DNA of 64,000 nucleotides from Dugong dugon (Eukaryota; Chordata; Mammalia; Sirenia; Dugongidae). Location: contig CM057462.1 of NCBI GenBank assembly GCA_030035585.1, positions 98,601,234 through 98,665,233 of the forward strand, written 5' to 3'. Made by a program: the position numbers and the translations under genes. Of this stretch, positions 9,359 to 20,959 are shown piece after piece (position 1 is the stretch's first letter; each line of letters opens with the position of its first letter). The notes under the pieces are model-generated. The model was given only the letters and a program-made list of their open reading frames with translations. It had not been told where the DNA came from and ran no database searches.

Positions 9359-12300
9359 CTTTGTTTGTTTATTGTTGTACTTTAAGTGAAAGTTTATGTT
9401 TCAAGTTAGTCTTTTATGCAAAAATTTACACATGCATTTGTTATGTGACCCTAATTGCTCTCCCTATACTGTGACAGCACACTCCTCCTTTCCACCCCTG
9501 ATTTCCCATGTTCTTTCAACCAGTTCCTAACTCTCTCTGCCTTCTCATCTCACTTCCAGACAGAAGCTGCTTATTTAGTCTCATGCAGCTACTTGAGCTA
9601 AGAGGCACACTCCTCATTAGTATCATTTTATGTCCCACAGTCCAGTCCAATCTTTGTCGGAAGAGTTGGCCTTGGAAACTGTTTTAGTTGTGGGCTGACA
9701 GAAAGCCTGAGAGCCATGTGTCTGGGGTTCTGTCTCAGTCAGACCATTAAGTCTGGTCTTTTTACTAGAATTTGAGTTTTGAATCCCACGTTTCTCCTGC
9801 TCCATCAGGGACTCTCTGTTGTGTTCCCTGTCAGGGCGGTCATTGGTGGTAGTCAGGCACCATCTAATTCTTCTGGTCTCAGGCTGATGAAGTCTCTCAT
9901 TTATGTGGCCCTTTTTGACTCGTGGGCTAATATTTTCCTTGTGTCTTTGGTGTTCTTCATGCTCCTTTACTCCAGGGAGTTGGGAACAACTGATGCATCT
10001 TAGATGGCGGCTTGCAAGTTTTTAAGACCCTAGGAACCACTCACCAAAGTAGGATGCAGAACAATTTCTTAATAAATTTTCTTATGCCAATTGACCTAGA
10101 TGTCCCCTGAAAGCATGGTCCCCATACCCCGCCCCTGCTACTCTGTCCCTCGATGTGTTTGATTGTATTCAGGAAACTTCTTAGCTTTGGTTTAGTCCAG
10201 TTGTGCTGACTTCCCCTGTAGTGTGTGCTGTCCTTCCCTTCACCTAAGATAATTCTTGGCTACTATCTAGTTAGTGAATAACCTCACCCTCCCTCCCCAC
10301 CCTAGTAACCATCAAAGAATGTTTTCTTCTGTTTAAACCTTCGCTTGAGTTCTTATAATAGTGCTCTTATACAATATTTCTCCTCCTGTGACTGGCTAAA
10401 TTCACTCAGCATAATGCCCTCCAGATTCCTCCATGTTACATTTCACAGCTTCATCATTATTCTGTATCGTTGCATAGTATTCCACTGTGCGAATATACCA
10501 TAATTTGTTTATCCATTCATCCATTGATGAGCACCTAAATTGTTTCCATCTTTTTGCTACTGTGAATAGTGCTGCAATGAACATGGCTGTGCATATATCT
10601 ATTTATGTGATGGCTCTTATTTCTCTAGGATATATTCCAAGGAGTGGGATTGCTGGATCGTATGGTACTTCTATTTCCAGCTTTTTAAGGAAGCCCCAAA
10701 TCGATTTCCACCAACAATGTATAAGTGACCCAGTCTCTCCAGAACCTCTCCAACATTTATTATTTTGTGTTTTTTGGATTAATGCTAACCTTGTTGGGAT
10801 GAGATGGTATCTCATGGTAGTTTTGATCTGCATTTCTCTAATGGCTAATGATCCTGAGCATTTCTTCACTTGTCTGTTAGGCATCTGAATGTCTTCCTTG
10901 GGGAAGTGCCCATTCATATCCTTTGCCCATTTTTTAATTGGGTTATTTGTCTTTTTGCTGTTGAGGTTTTGCAGTATATTGTAGATTTTAGAGATTAGAC
11001 ACTGATCAGATTTGTCATAGCCAAAAATTTTTTCCCAGTCTGTAGGTTGTCTTTTGACTCTTTTGGTGAAGTCTTTTAATGAGCATAAGTGTTAGATTTT
11101 TAGGAGCTCCAGTTTTCTACTCTCTCTTCTGGAGCTTGTGCATTGTTACTTATGGTTGGTATTCTATTTATGCTGTGTATTATGGCTCCTAGCATTGTCC
11201 CTATTTTTTCTTCCATGATCTTTATTGTTTTTGATTTTATATTTAGGTTTTAAAATTTGTTAGAGTACAATTTTTCATAGTATTCTGTTATGATTCTTTT
11301 AATTTCAGTTGGGTCTGTTGTGATATCACCCGTCTCATTTCTTATTCCCATTTTAAGTTAGTTTTTGTGCATGGTGTGAGGTATGGGTCTTGTTTCAGTT
11401 TTTTGCAGATGGAGATCCAGTTATGCCAGCACCATTTGTTAAAGAGACTGTCTTTTCCCAAATTAATGGACTTTGGGCCTTTGTTGAAGATCAGGTGACC
11501 ATAGATGGATGGATTTACATCTGGGTTCTCAATTCTGTTACACTGGTCTATGTATCTGTCGTTGTACCAGTACCAGGCTGCTGTCACTACCATAGAAGTA
11601 TGACAGGTTCTAAAATCAGGTAGTGTGAGGCCTCCCACTTTGTTCTTTTTCTTGGGTAATGCTCTACTTACCCGGGGCCTCTTCCCTTTCCATATAAAGT
11701 TGGTGACTTGTTTCTCCATCTCATTAAAAAATGCTGGCAGAATTTGGATAGGGATTGCATTGTGTCTGTAGATTGCTTTGGGTCAAATTGACATTTTCAC
11801 AGTGTTGAGTCTTCCTATCCATGAGCAAGGTATGTTTTTCCACTTATGTAGGTCTCTTTTGGTTTCTTGAAGTAGTGGCTTGTAGTTTTCTTTGTATAGG
11901 TCCTTTACTATTCTGGTTAGATTTATTCATAACTATTTTATCTTCTTGGGGGCTATTGTAAATGGTATTGATTTGGTGGTTTCCTCTTTGAAATTCTGTT
12001 TGTTGGTGTAAAGGAATCCAACTGATTTTTGTGTGTTTATCTGGTATCCTGAAACTTTGCTGAAATCTTCTATTAGTTCCAGTAGTTTTCTTGTGGATTC
12101 TTGGGGTTTTCTGTGTATAAGATCATACCATCTGCAAACAGAGATACTTTGACTTCTTCTCTCCCAATTTGGATGCCCTTTATTTCTTTTTCTAGCCTAA
12201 TTGCTCTGGCTAGGACCTCCAGCACAATGTTGAATAAGAGTGGTAATAAAGGGCATTCTTGTCTGGTACCCATTCTCAAGGGGAATGTTTTCAAACTCTC

Positions 12301-13241
12301 TCCATTTAGGATGATATTGGCTGTTGGCTTTGTAAAAATGCCCTTAATTATGTTGAGTAATTTCCATTCTATTCCTATTTTGTCGAGAGTTTTTATCATG
12401 AATTGGTATTGGACTTTGTCAAATGCTTTTTCTGCATCAATTGATAAGATCATGTGGTTCTTGTCTTTTGTTTTATTTATGTGATGGATTACATTGATTG
12501 TTTTTCTAATGTTGATCCATCCCTGTATACCTGGTATAAATCCCACTTGATCATGGTGAATTATTTTTTTGATATGTTGCTGAATTCTATTGGCTAGAAT
12601 TTTGTTGAGGAATTTTGTGTCAATGTTCATGAGGGATATTGCTCTGTAATTTTCATTTTTTGTGATGTCTTTACCTGGTTTTGGTGTCAGGGTGATGCTG
12701 GCTTCATAGAATGAGTTTGTGAGTATTCCATCCTTTTCTATGCTCTGAAATTCATTAAGTAGTAGTGTTAATTCTTCTCTGAAAGTTTGGCAGAAATCTC
12801 CAGTGAAGCCATCCAGGCCAGGGCTTTTTTTTGGGGGGGGGGGGGGCGGGGATTTTTTTAATTACCTTTTCAATATCATCTTTTGTTGTGGGTTTATTTA
12901 ATTGTTCTACCTCTGTTTGTGTTAGTTTAGGTAGATAGTGAGTTCCTACAAATTTGTCCATTTCCTCTAGGTTTTCAAATTTGTTAGAGCACAATTTTTC
13001 AAAGTATTCTGTTATGATTCTTTTACTTTCAGTTGGGTCTGTTGTGATATCGCCCATCTCATTTCTTATACAGGTAATTTGCTTCTTCTCCTGTTTTTCT
13101 TTTGTCGGTTTAGCCAGTGGTTTATCCATTTCATTGATCTTTTCAAAGAACCAGCTTTTGGTCTTGTTAACTGTTTCAATTGTTTTTCTAGTCTCTATTT
13201 CATTTAATTCTGCTCTAATTCTTATATCCTTTCTTCTAGAG

Positions 13242-13257
13242 CCTGAGGGCTTCTTTT
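13242..13257. repeat. TSD of nested L1 (left copy)
   Basis: CCTGAGGGCTTCTTTT, repeated exactly at 14228-14243. It flanks the L1 3'-end fragment inserted in the ORF2 of the larger L1. Confidence 0.85.
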
Positions 13258-14227
13258 TTTTTTTTTCATTCACACATTTATTTATTTATTTATTGTACTT
13301 CAGGTGAAGGTTTACAGAACAAATAATTTCTCACAAAACAGTAGTACACATATTGTTTTATGACATTGGTTAACAACCCCACAACAAGTCAACCCCCTCC
13401 CTTCTCGACCTTTTTTTTTTTTTCTGGTGAAAATACACATAGCCAAAGATAGACCATTTCAAAAATTTCTACATGCACAGTTCAGTGACATTGACTACTC
13501 TCTTCCAATTGTGCCGCTATTCTCACTTTAGATGAAGGCTTACAGAACAAAATAGTTTCTCATTTAGCAGTTAGTACACATGTTGCCCTATGACAATGGT
13601 TAACAACCTCACAACACATCATCGACACTATCCTTACTCAACCTTGGGTTCCCTATCACCAGCTTTCCTGTCCCCTTCTGCCTTGTGGCCCTTGTCCCTG
13701 GACTGCTGTGCCTCATTAGTCCCATTTGGTTTTTTGGGGCTGTCCACTCCCTGACTGAATGGTGAACCTCGGAAGTGACTTCACCACTGAGATAAAAGGG
13801 TGTCTGGGGGCCATACTCTCGGGGTTTCTCCAGTCTCCTTCAGGCCAGTAAATCTGGTCTTTTTTTTGTGAGTTAGAATTTTGTTCTACATCCTTCTCCA
13901 GCTCTGTCCAGAACCCTCTGTTGTGATCCTGGTCAGAGCAGTCAGTGGTGGTAGCCGGGTGCCATCCAGCTGTACTGGACTCAGTCTGGTGGAGGCCTTA
14001 GTATCTGTGGTCCGTTAGTCCTTTGGACTAATCTTTTCCTTGTATCCTGTTCTCTTCATTCTCCCTTGCTCCAGAAGGGATGAGACCAGTGGAATATCTT
14101 AGATGGCTGTTCACAGGCTTTTAAGACCCCAGATGCTACTTACCAAGGTAGAATGTAGAACATTGTCTTTATAAACTGTGTAATGCCAATTGAGCTAGAT
14201 GTTCCCCGAGACCATGGTCCCCACAGC
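13258..14227 (-). mobile_element. 5'-truncated L1 (3'UTR only) nested in L1 ORF2
   Basis: About 970 bp of L1 3'UTR in the same orientation as its host, with a T-rich tail at 13258-13300. It is collinear with the 3'UTR of the L1 at 38007-39160, not with the host element's own more distant 3'UTR. It therefore came from the younger lineage. It contains an internal duplication of the terminal ~90-bp block (13303-13390 and 13528-13618) separated by a T run, also present in the copy at 38030-38350. Confidence 0.85.
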
Positions 14228-15639
14228 CCTGAGGGCTTCTTTTGCTGCTCTCTTTCTACTTGTTCCAGTTTTAGGGTAAATGTTTTGATTTTGGCCTTTT
14301 CCTCTTTTTGGATGTGTGAATTTATTGCTATAATCTGACTTCTGAGCACTGATTTTGCTGTGTCCCAAAGGTTCTGGTAGGATGTGTTTTCATTCTCATT
14401 TGATTCTATGAATTTCTTTATTCCATCCTTAATTTATTCTGTAACTCACTAATTTTTGAACAAGGTGTTGTTCAGTTTCCATGTGTTTGATTTTTTTTCC
14501 TTGCTTTTTCTGTTATTGATTTCTACTTTTATGGTTTTATGGTTTGTAATATTTTGTTGCTTTGGATTTTGTTAAGGCTTGCTTTATGGCCTAATATGTG
14601 GTCTATTCAGGAGAATGTTACATGTGCATTGGAAAAGAAATTATACTTGGCTGCTGTTGGGTGGAATGTTGCATATATGTCTATGAGATCAAGTTGGTTG
14701 ATTGTCGCATTTAGATCTTCTGTGTCTTTATTAACCTTCTTTCTGGATGTTCAGTCTCCCACTACTATTGCAGAGCTGTCTATCTCTCTTTTCAATGCTG
14801 TTAGAGGTTGTTTTATGTATTTTGGAGCTCTGTCATTGGGTGGGTAGATATTCATTGTAGTTATGTCCTCCTGGTGTTTTGATCCTTTAATCATTATATA
14901 GTGTCCTTCCTTATCCTTTGTGGTGGATTGCACTTTAAAGTATATTTTGTCAGAGATTAATATTGCCACTCCTGCTCTTTTTTGAATGTTGTTTGCTTTA
15001 TATATTTTTTTCCAGTCTTTGAGTTTTAGTTTGTTTGTGTCTTTAATCTAAGGCATGTCTCTTGTAGGCAGCATATAGATGGAATGTGTTTTTTTATCCA
15101 ATCTGCCACTCTCTGTCTCTTTATCGGTACATTTAGTCCATTTACATTCAGCGTAATTATTGACAGGTATGAGTTTAGTGTTGTCATTTTGATGTCTTTT
15201 TTCATGTGTTGTTCACAGTTTCTTTGTTCCACTTAATTTTCTGTGCTGAGTCATTTTTCTTTATGTATTTTCTTTTCATCTTTTTCATTGTTGTTGATTT
15301 TGTATTTGCTGAGTCTTTATATATTTGTTGTTTTTTTATTTTGACTTGTAGGATTATTAGTTTCCTTTGTGGTTACCTTAATATTTACCCCTATTTTTCT
15401 AAGTTTATACCAGTCTTTCATTTCTTTATATTGCCTTGACTTCCTCTCCATATGGAAAATCTATGTCTACACTTTTTAAGTCCGTCTGTTTTATTTTAAT
15501 GTCATCCTCTTTTACATATTGACATCTGTTTCCCTATTTTCAGCGTTTTAGCTTTGATTTATTTTTGTGACTTCTCTATCTGGGTTGATATCTGGTTGCT
15601 CTGTCCTGTGTTCTGGTCTTGGGTTGCTATCTGATGTTA

Positions 15640-16625
15640 CTGATTTTTCTAACAGGAGGACTCCCTTTAGTATTTCTTCTAATTTTGGTTTGATTTTTGC
15701 AAATTCACTAAACTTCTGTTTATCTGGAAATGCCCTAATTTTGCCATCACATTTGAGAGACAGTTTTGCTGGATATATAATTCTTGGCTGTTAGTTGTTT
15801 TCCTTCAAGGCTTTATATATGTCATCCTATTGCCGTCTTGCTTGCATGGTTTCTGCTGAGTAGTCCAAGCTTATTCTTATTGACTCTCCTTTGTAGACGA
15901 CTTTTCATTCATCCCTAGCAGCTCTTAAAATTCTCTATCTTTGGTTTTGGCAAGTTTGATTATAATACGACTTGGTGACTTTCTTTTGGGACTACCTTAT
16001 ACGGGGTTCAATGAGCATCTTGGACAGATATCTTCCCATCGTCCACAATATCAAGGAAATTTTCTGCCAACAGATCTTCAAGAATTCTCTCTGTACTTTC
16101 TGTTATCCCCCCTCTATTCTGGTACTCCAGTCACTCATACGTTATTCCTCTTGATAGAGTCCCACATAATTCTTATCATTTCTTCAATTTTTTTAATCCT
16201 TTTATCTGATTTTTCCTCATATAAGTTGGTATCAAGTGCTTTATCTTCAGTCTCACTTATTCTGACTTCCTTTGCCTCAATTCTGCTCTTATGACTTTCT
16301 ATCGAGTTTCTAATTCTGACATTTTACTGTTAATCTTCTGGATTTCTGATTGCTGTCTCTCTATGGATTCTTTCAGCCTGTTAAATTTGTCATTATGCTC
16401 TTTAATATTCTTAATTTCCTCTATTGTGTGTTCTGCATTTTGCTTAATTTCCTTCCTAATATCTTGAAGAGTTCTGTATATTAATCTTTTGTATTTTGCC
16501 TCTGGTAATTTCAAGAAAATTTCCTTGTCTGGAAAATTTCTAGAGTCTTTATTTTGGGAGCTTGCTGAAGCCATCATCGTCCGCCTCTTTATGCGATTTG
16601 ATGTAGATTGTGGTCTACGAGCCAT
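15640..16625 (-). pseudogene. L1 ORF1 (RNA-binding coiled-coil protein), degraded
   Basis: ORF1 of the L1 at 9359-18005, starting MARRPQSTSNRIKRR at 16625. An N-terminal basic segment is followed by a coiled-coil region rich in E, K, Q and I (about residues 45-105, e.g. SIERQQSEIQKINSKMSELE). The frame breaks near 16299. Downstream, the RNA-binding and C-terminal parts can be followed only in other frames to about 15640. L1 ORF1 proteins trimerise through the coiled coil and coat L1 RNA. Non-functional here. Confidence 0.75.
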
Positions 16626-18005
16626 CAATAAGTTATTATATTTATTTATTTTATGTTTGCTTACTGTGTCCTAGCTTCTTGTATTGTTTTGTTTTGATAT
16701 GCCCAGATTTGCTGCTTGTGTGAGCTCTTTGATTATTGGTGCCTTTGAAACTCTAATTTCCTGTCAGCAGGTAGTTAAATCTGTTACTAAGTATGTGAGT
16801 CCAGGATTCCGTTAACTTTCTTGTATGGATTTAGCTCTGGTGTCCACATAGTCCATCACCAATTGTGTGGTGCAGGCTCTCATCTACAGTCCTAGACAGG
16901 CATGGGTGATTGGTGTAGGCACAGGTATCTGGCTGCAGTAGGGGGTCATGTACTGAGCAATGCAGGGGGCTGACGGCTTCCCCTGCGTGTCTGAGAGGAA
17001 AGCACATCCCTGTTCCCTAGAGTGAGTAGCTAGGTGGGTTTTGCAGCCAGACTGTGAGCACCCAATGCTGTTGCCTTAAGGACTGGGTGTCACCTCTTAT
17101 TCTTGAGCCCCTGTCTCAGGAGGCTAGGTGGCATGGGTGGAGCCACCAGTCCTCAGTCCCCTGATGTGCATAGGTGAAGACCTTGCTTAATGGGCAGAAC
17201 AGTGTCAAATGTCACAAACCTGCCACTTCACAGCTGAAACTTTGACATTAGACTTCAGGTATATACCCGGTTGTACTGTGGTAATGAGGGCCTCCACTGT
17301 TGAAATGGGACCACACAAGTCTATACAGGGGGAAGGGCACTCATAGTCTGTGGATCCCTTATACCTGTGTCTAGCCAAAGGAGCTGTGTCTACCCTGAAT
17401 TGCTGGCTTAGGGGAGTTGGCAGATTATTTTTTCCCCTATTTGTTAATTTGTTCACTCTCCAAGGCTGGGAGAATGGCTTAGGGTGCATGAAGGTCTTAT
17501 TTCTGGCCCAGGGGACTTGGCAATGGCTACAGCTGGTCAAGGACCAAGTGCAGAGCAGGGAGCGGGAAGGTAAATGCGAAAGAGGTTTTTCCCTAAAGGG
17601 GATGTTTTTGATCCACGCAGTAGCCAGATGCAAGTACTCGTCTTTAGTCAATCAAGGGCTGCTTCTCACTGGTTCTGAATGGCCGAGTATACTCTTTGCC
17701 ACTGGGTCTCTCTCGATGTGGAAAACGCCTCCTGAGTGCCACTGCTTTCCTGCCTCACTGCTCACCCCTGAGCGGATCTAGCCTGCAGGGCTCAGTCTCT
17801 TGCCAGGTCATGTCTGGCAACTCATCGTTGCTTCCGAACTGTCTCTCCCTCTCACTGCCACTAAGTCTGATTCCTCAACTTTGTTTTTGATGTTTAGGGC
17901 TCCTAGATTGTCATATACAATCAGTTCACTTGTTTTTTCAGGCCTTTGTTGTATGAGGGAACACAGAAAGCATCTGACAACTCTACCATCTTGGCCCTGC
18001 CCCTC
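16626..18005 (-). promoter_or_regulatory. L1 5'UTR (internal promoter region)
   Basis: GC-richer 1.4-kb region upstream of ORF1, ending at the L1 5' terminus. On the minus strand the first bases include GGGCCAAGATGG, a CCAAGATGG motif like the YY1 site at the start of many mammalian L1s. A frame of ~148 codons at 17651-17205 lies within it and shows no recognisable protein. Confidence 0.65.
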
Positions 18006-18020
18006 AGAAGTGATAAGCTT
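18006..18020. repeat. TSD of the L1 (right copy)
   Basis: AGAAGTGATAAGCTT. Pairs with 9344-9358, with one mismatch. Confidence 0.8.
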
Positions 18021-18039
18021 TTTAAAGACTGGAACTTGT

Positions 18040-18110
18040 TATTTCTCTTAGAATCCCCTGAAACTAGCACAGTGCCTAGCACAAAGTAAACTGTAAATTC
18101 TCCAATCTAT
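18040..18110 (+). repeat. L2 3'-end fragment
   Basis: Contains 'agcacagtgcctagcacaaa', characteristic of L2 3' ends. Short and diverged. Confidence 0.5.
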
Positions 18111-18549
18111 CAATCTATCAGCCAGAGTTCTCAGGTGCAGTTTTCCTTCCAGTCAGTAGTACAGAGTCAGGGTAGAGTCCTAGACCCTAGAGCAGATCAA
18201 AGTCCTCCCAGCACCTTAGCCTTTCACCATGACTTCTTTAGCCTGGGCTCCAACACCTAAACTAACCAACACTGACCCTGAGTGATTTCAATGGCACTGA
18301 CCTCCAAGGGGGCTCTTTGTGACTTGAGGAAAATAGTCTTTACATCATCAGCAACTAGATGAGCAATAAACATGAACATAATTTGGTTCTGAAGAAACAC
18401 CAAACAAACAAGCAAGTATACTAACTTTTAAGTAAGTAGATAGGAAAATTATCAAAGCCTTCTTGTTTATTTTTTAAGTGACCTATCCTAATACATGAAA
18501 ACAAAAAAATTAATATCCTTATTATATTTATAATAATCCAGTGTAAGTG

Positions 18550-18670
18550 TTGTTTTCAAGGCCCAGAATTTGGATTCAGAAGCCTTAGATTGAAGTTTCA
18601 GCTCTGCTATTTCCAAACTGTATGAACCTGACCATCGCAGTTAACCTGTCTGTGTTTCCCTTTTTCAACT
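18550..18670 (+). repeat. MIR
   Basis: Plus-strand MIR: 'ggattcagaagccttagatt', then 'cagctctgctatttcc' and 'gaacctgac' in core order. Confidence 0.65.
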
Positions 18671-18687
18671 TGAGAGAAAGAACATCA

Positions 18688-18740
18688 ATACACTCACAGA
18701 CACACACGCACACATACCACATACACATACATACATACCA
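18688..18740. repeat. CA-rich microsatellite
   Basis: Impure (CA)n/(CATA)n tract. Confidence 0.8.
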
Positions 18741-19383
18741 TTCATGACTATTGTAAAGATCAAATAAGACAAAGTATATGAAATTATCTAGAAAAGTTTT
18801 ATAAACATCCAAATGCATTTAGTTATTACTAGGGAAGTCAGAAACCCCTTGCAGTCCTCAGAAAGGGAATAGGTTAAAAGAATGAGTTTAGAGTCTTACT
18901 ACCAAACTTATCTGTAATAACTTTAAAGAATTGTCTGAAAAATTTTATTGGGCTGCTGATAGGATGTCAAAAGTCTCGTTTGAGAACAAGCATACTTTCA
19001 CTAAGTACTTTTATCCTTCTCAAGATGTTTAGCTTTATGGAATACTCATCTTGGGTATAGGTGACTCACCAATACGCTCAATCCTATCCTTATCGTCTAA
19101 GTTGCTCTCACCCCCACCCTCATTACAGGTGACATGAGCATCACATATAAAGGAAGTTCCATCAAATATTCCCATTTACGGTTTTTTTATCAGCCATTCT
19201 TCCCTTCTTATTCTATGCTGCTTTTGGATTCAGACTAATGTTTTTTAAAAAATTTTCTTGTCTTTGCATACTTATAGCCTTGCCCTTTGAGTTTGATTGC
19301 CTGATTGGCTCTTTTTAACAGTAATTCTTGTTCATAGTCATGGTTATGCTACCACATGCCACTTTTGGGGAAGTAACCCCCTC

Positions 19384-19546
19384 TAGGTGGTGGTGGCGAA
19401 GTGGTTAAGTGATACAGCTGCTAACCAAAAACATCGGCAGTTTGAATCCACCAGCTGCTTCTTGGGAACCCTATGGGGCAGTTCTATTCTGTCCTTTAGG
19501 GTCACTATGAGTTGGAATCAACCCCATGGCAAGGGATTTTTTATTT
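19384..19546 (+). repeat. AfroSINE, short form
   Basis: Plus strand: head 'ggtggcgaagtggttaag', core 'ggggcagttctattctgtc', end 'gagttggaatcaac'. The central block is missing. It lies directly upstream of a tRNA-Gly-type SINE. Confidence 0.88.
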
Positions 19547-19872
19547 AGGTGGTGGTTCAGTGGTAGAATTCTCACCTTTCATGCTGGAGACCTATGTTAG
19601 ATTCCAGGCCAAAGCACCTTATGTACAACCGCAATCCCTCAGTGAGTGGAAACTTGCATATTGCTATGATGCTGAACAGGTTTCAATGGAGCTTCCAGAC
19701 TAAGACAGACTAGGAAGAAAAGACTGATGATCTCTGTGCCTGAAAATCAGCCAATGAGAACCCTATGGATCACAAAGGTCTGATTCATAATTGATCATGG
19801 AGATGACACAAGACCTGGCAGCATTTCATTCCTTTGTGCATGGAGTCACCATGAATTGTGGTCAACTCAATG
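19547..19872 (+). repeat. tRNA-Gly-derived SINE with RTE body and tail
   Basis: The first ~75 bases are a degenerate tRNA-Gly: A box TGGTTCAGTGG at 19553-19563, B box TGTTAGATTCC at 19595-19605. The middle (19678-19775: caggtttcaatggagcttcc..., gactaggaagaa) matches the start of the RTE at 53905. The end (19800-19872) matches RTE 3' ends. So the SINE combines a tRNA with both ends of an RTE LINE. Confidence 0.8.
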
Positions 19873-19972
19873 ATAGCTAACACAGCATAACACAATGCAA
19901 CGCACCACCATGCAATGTAACATACCATACCATAACATAACACAACACAACATAACATAAAACATAACATAG
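19873..19972. repeat. CATAACA-type degenerate tandem array
   Basis: About 100 bp of imperfect 5-10-bp units (cataacac, catacc, cataaca), directly after the SINE 3' end. It probably expanded from the SINE's simple-sequence tail. Confidence 0.75.
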
Positions 19973-20299
19973 GTTCAACTAAACTCTGAGATTATGCCAG
20001 CCCCAACATTGGGCACCAAACACACTGTAGTCTTCCTAAAGTTGTGATAAGTACATGTCCTTTGTTTTTGCTGGTGAGTGAAACATAAATGCCAAACTTG
20101 GTGATTCATGTGGAATTCTCCATGAATTTAGGAGGAGCCAAAGTCATTTGCTCATGCGAGGATCTTCAATCATACAATAAAATCATTTAGTGAAAAATTC
20201 TACCACAACCCTAGTTTCTATCCAACACTATTTTTAAAACAAAATAAGGATGAATTAAAGTCACAGCATGTGGCAAATGCTTTGCAAATAAAGTTTTTG

Positions 20300-20720
20300 A
20301 ACTGAAGTTTTCAAAGCCCATTGTCCTCCTCTGGCATCCATTGCTAATACACTTCACTAATATCTGCAGAGAAGGTGCACAAATTCTAAATGCAATTCAG
20401 TTCCCTCTCTCAGCTGTCTGGGTATAGGTTTCTGGAGAAGTAAAGCAGCAAAGCTAATCAGATGGAGCCATTAGAACCCCTGCAGGGCTTGATCACAAAT
20501 GAAATGATTTCACCTCTGCTGCCTTCTTGGGCTAATTGACTTGTACTTTTAAAAGTCATCCTAACTCAAATTCAATTCCTGAGCTCTCATTCCTTAAATT
20601 CTTCTGATTTGCATCAAGAAGAGTAAAGAGAGGTTTCATCAAAGGTCCATTTTCAGACTCTAAGAGGGTGAGCTATATCAAAGAGTTCTGTGCATGCACA
20701 GAGTAAGGTTTTCTAATCCA
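20300..20720. other. Unique stretch resembling a conserved non-coding element
   Basis: Non-repetitive DNA without open frames. It holds a perfect octamer ATTTGCAT (in gatttgcatcaag, about 20609-20616), a CAGCTG E-box (about 20418) and several TAAT cores such as ctaatcag and gctaattgac. Composition and motif density recall developmental enhancers, but conservation cannot be judged from one sequence. Confidence 0.3.
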
Positions 20721-20959
20721 CGTTAATCACAAAAAGGAGAGTAAAAGTGTAAATTTTAGCAATTTTAAAAGAAACTAAAATATATATATCATGGAGAGTA
20801 TAGTAATTTGAAATTTGTGATGATAGGTTATTGTCCAATAAAGATTCCTGTTCTCACAAGCAAATGAAATTCATTTGTAAACATTAATCTGCATATAGTC
20901 CTTACAAATTATTTTCAGCAAATTTAAAACTCCTTCTTTGAAAGGGTTTGCGTGTCTAA

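Larger units (their letters stand above)
10380..15187 (-). pseudogene. L1 ORF2 (endonuclease-reverse transcriptase), degraded
   Basis: Endonuclease/reverse transcriptase of the L1 at 9359-18005, starting MTTLNSYLSIITLNVNGLN at 15187. The endonuclease N-terminus, including a CCLQET motif, is readable at 15187-15050. The linker with QQKKPSG at about 14235 is split by the nested L1. The linker and start of RT are readable at 13270-12760. The RT palm at 12630-12073 reads [10 protein letters not shown], where active L1s have FADD, so a catalytic aspartate is changed. C-terminal pieces read at 11719-11342 and 10917-10402. Multiple stops and frameshifts separate these segments. The protein would have nicked target DNA and copied L1 RNA in the nucleus. 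Confidence 0.85.
9359..18005 (-). mobile_element. Near full-length L1 (afrotherian L1 lineage)
   Basis: LINE-1 on the minus strand. It is bounded by 15-bp TSDs, with the T-rich tail at 9359-9375 and the 5' end at 18005, where the sense strand starts GAGGGGCAGGGCCAAGATGG. Layout in its own sense: 5'UTR 18005-16626, ORF1 16625 to about 15640, a spacer of about 450 bp, ORF2 15187 to about 10400, and 3'UTR 10400-9376. A 5'-truncated L1 (13258-14227) sits inside ORF2. Both ORFs are broken many times, so the copy cannot be active. The 5'UTR resembles that of the plus-strand L1 at 56672. Confidence 0.9.

Noticed and set aside
17205-17781. Frames of 143 and 148 codons on both strands
   Set aside because: Both are within the L1 5'UTR and recur in shifted form in the 5'UTR at 57000-57800. 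Non-coding.
19547-19620. tRNA-Gly gene
   Set aside because: A and B boxes are visible, but the acceptor stem is degenerate and the sequence continues into an RTE-derived body, so it is a SINE head.
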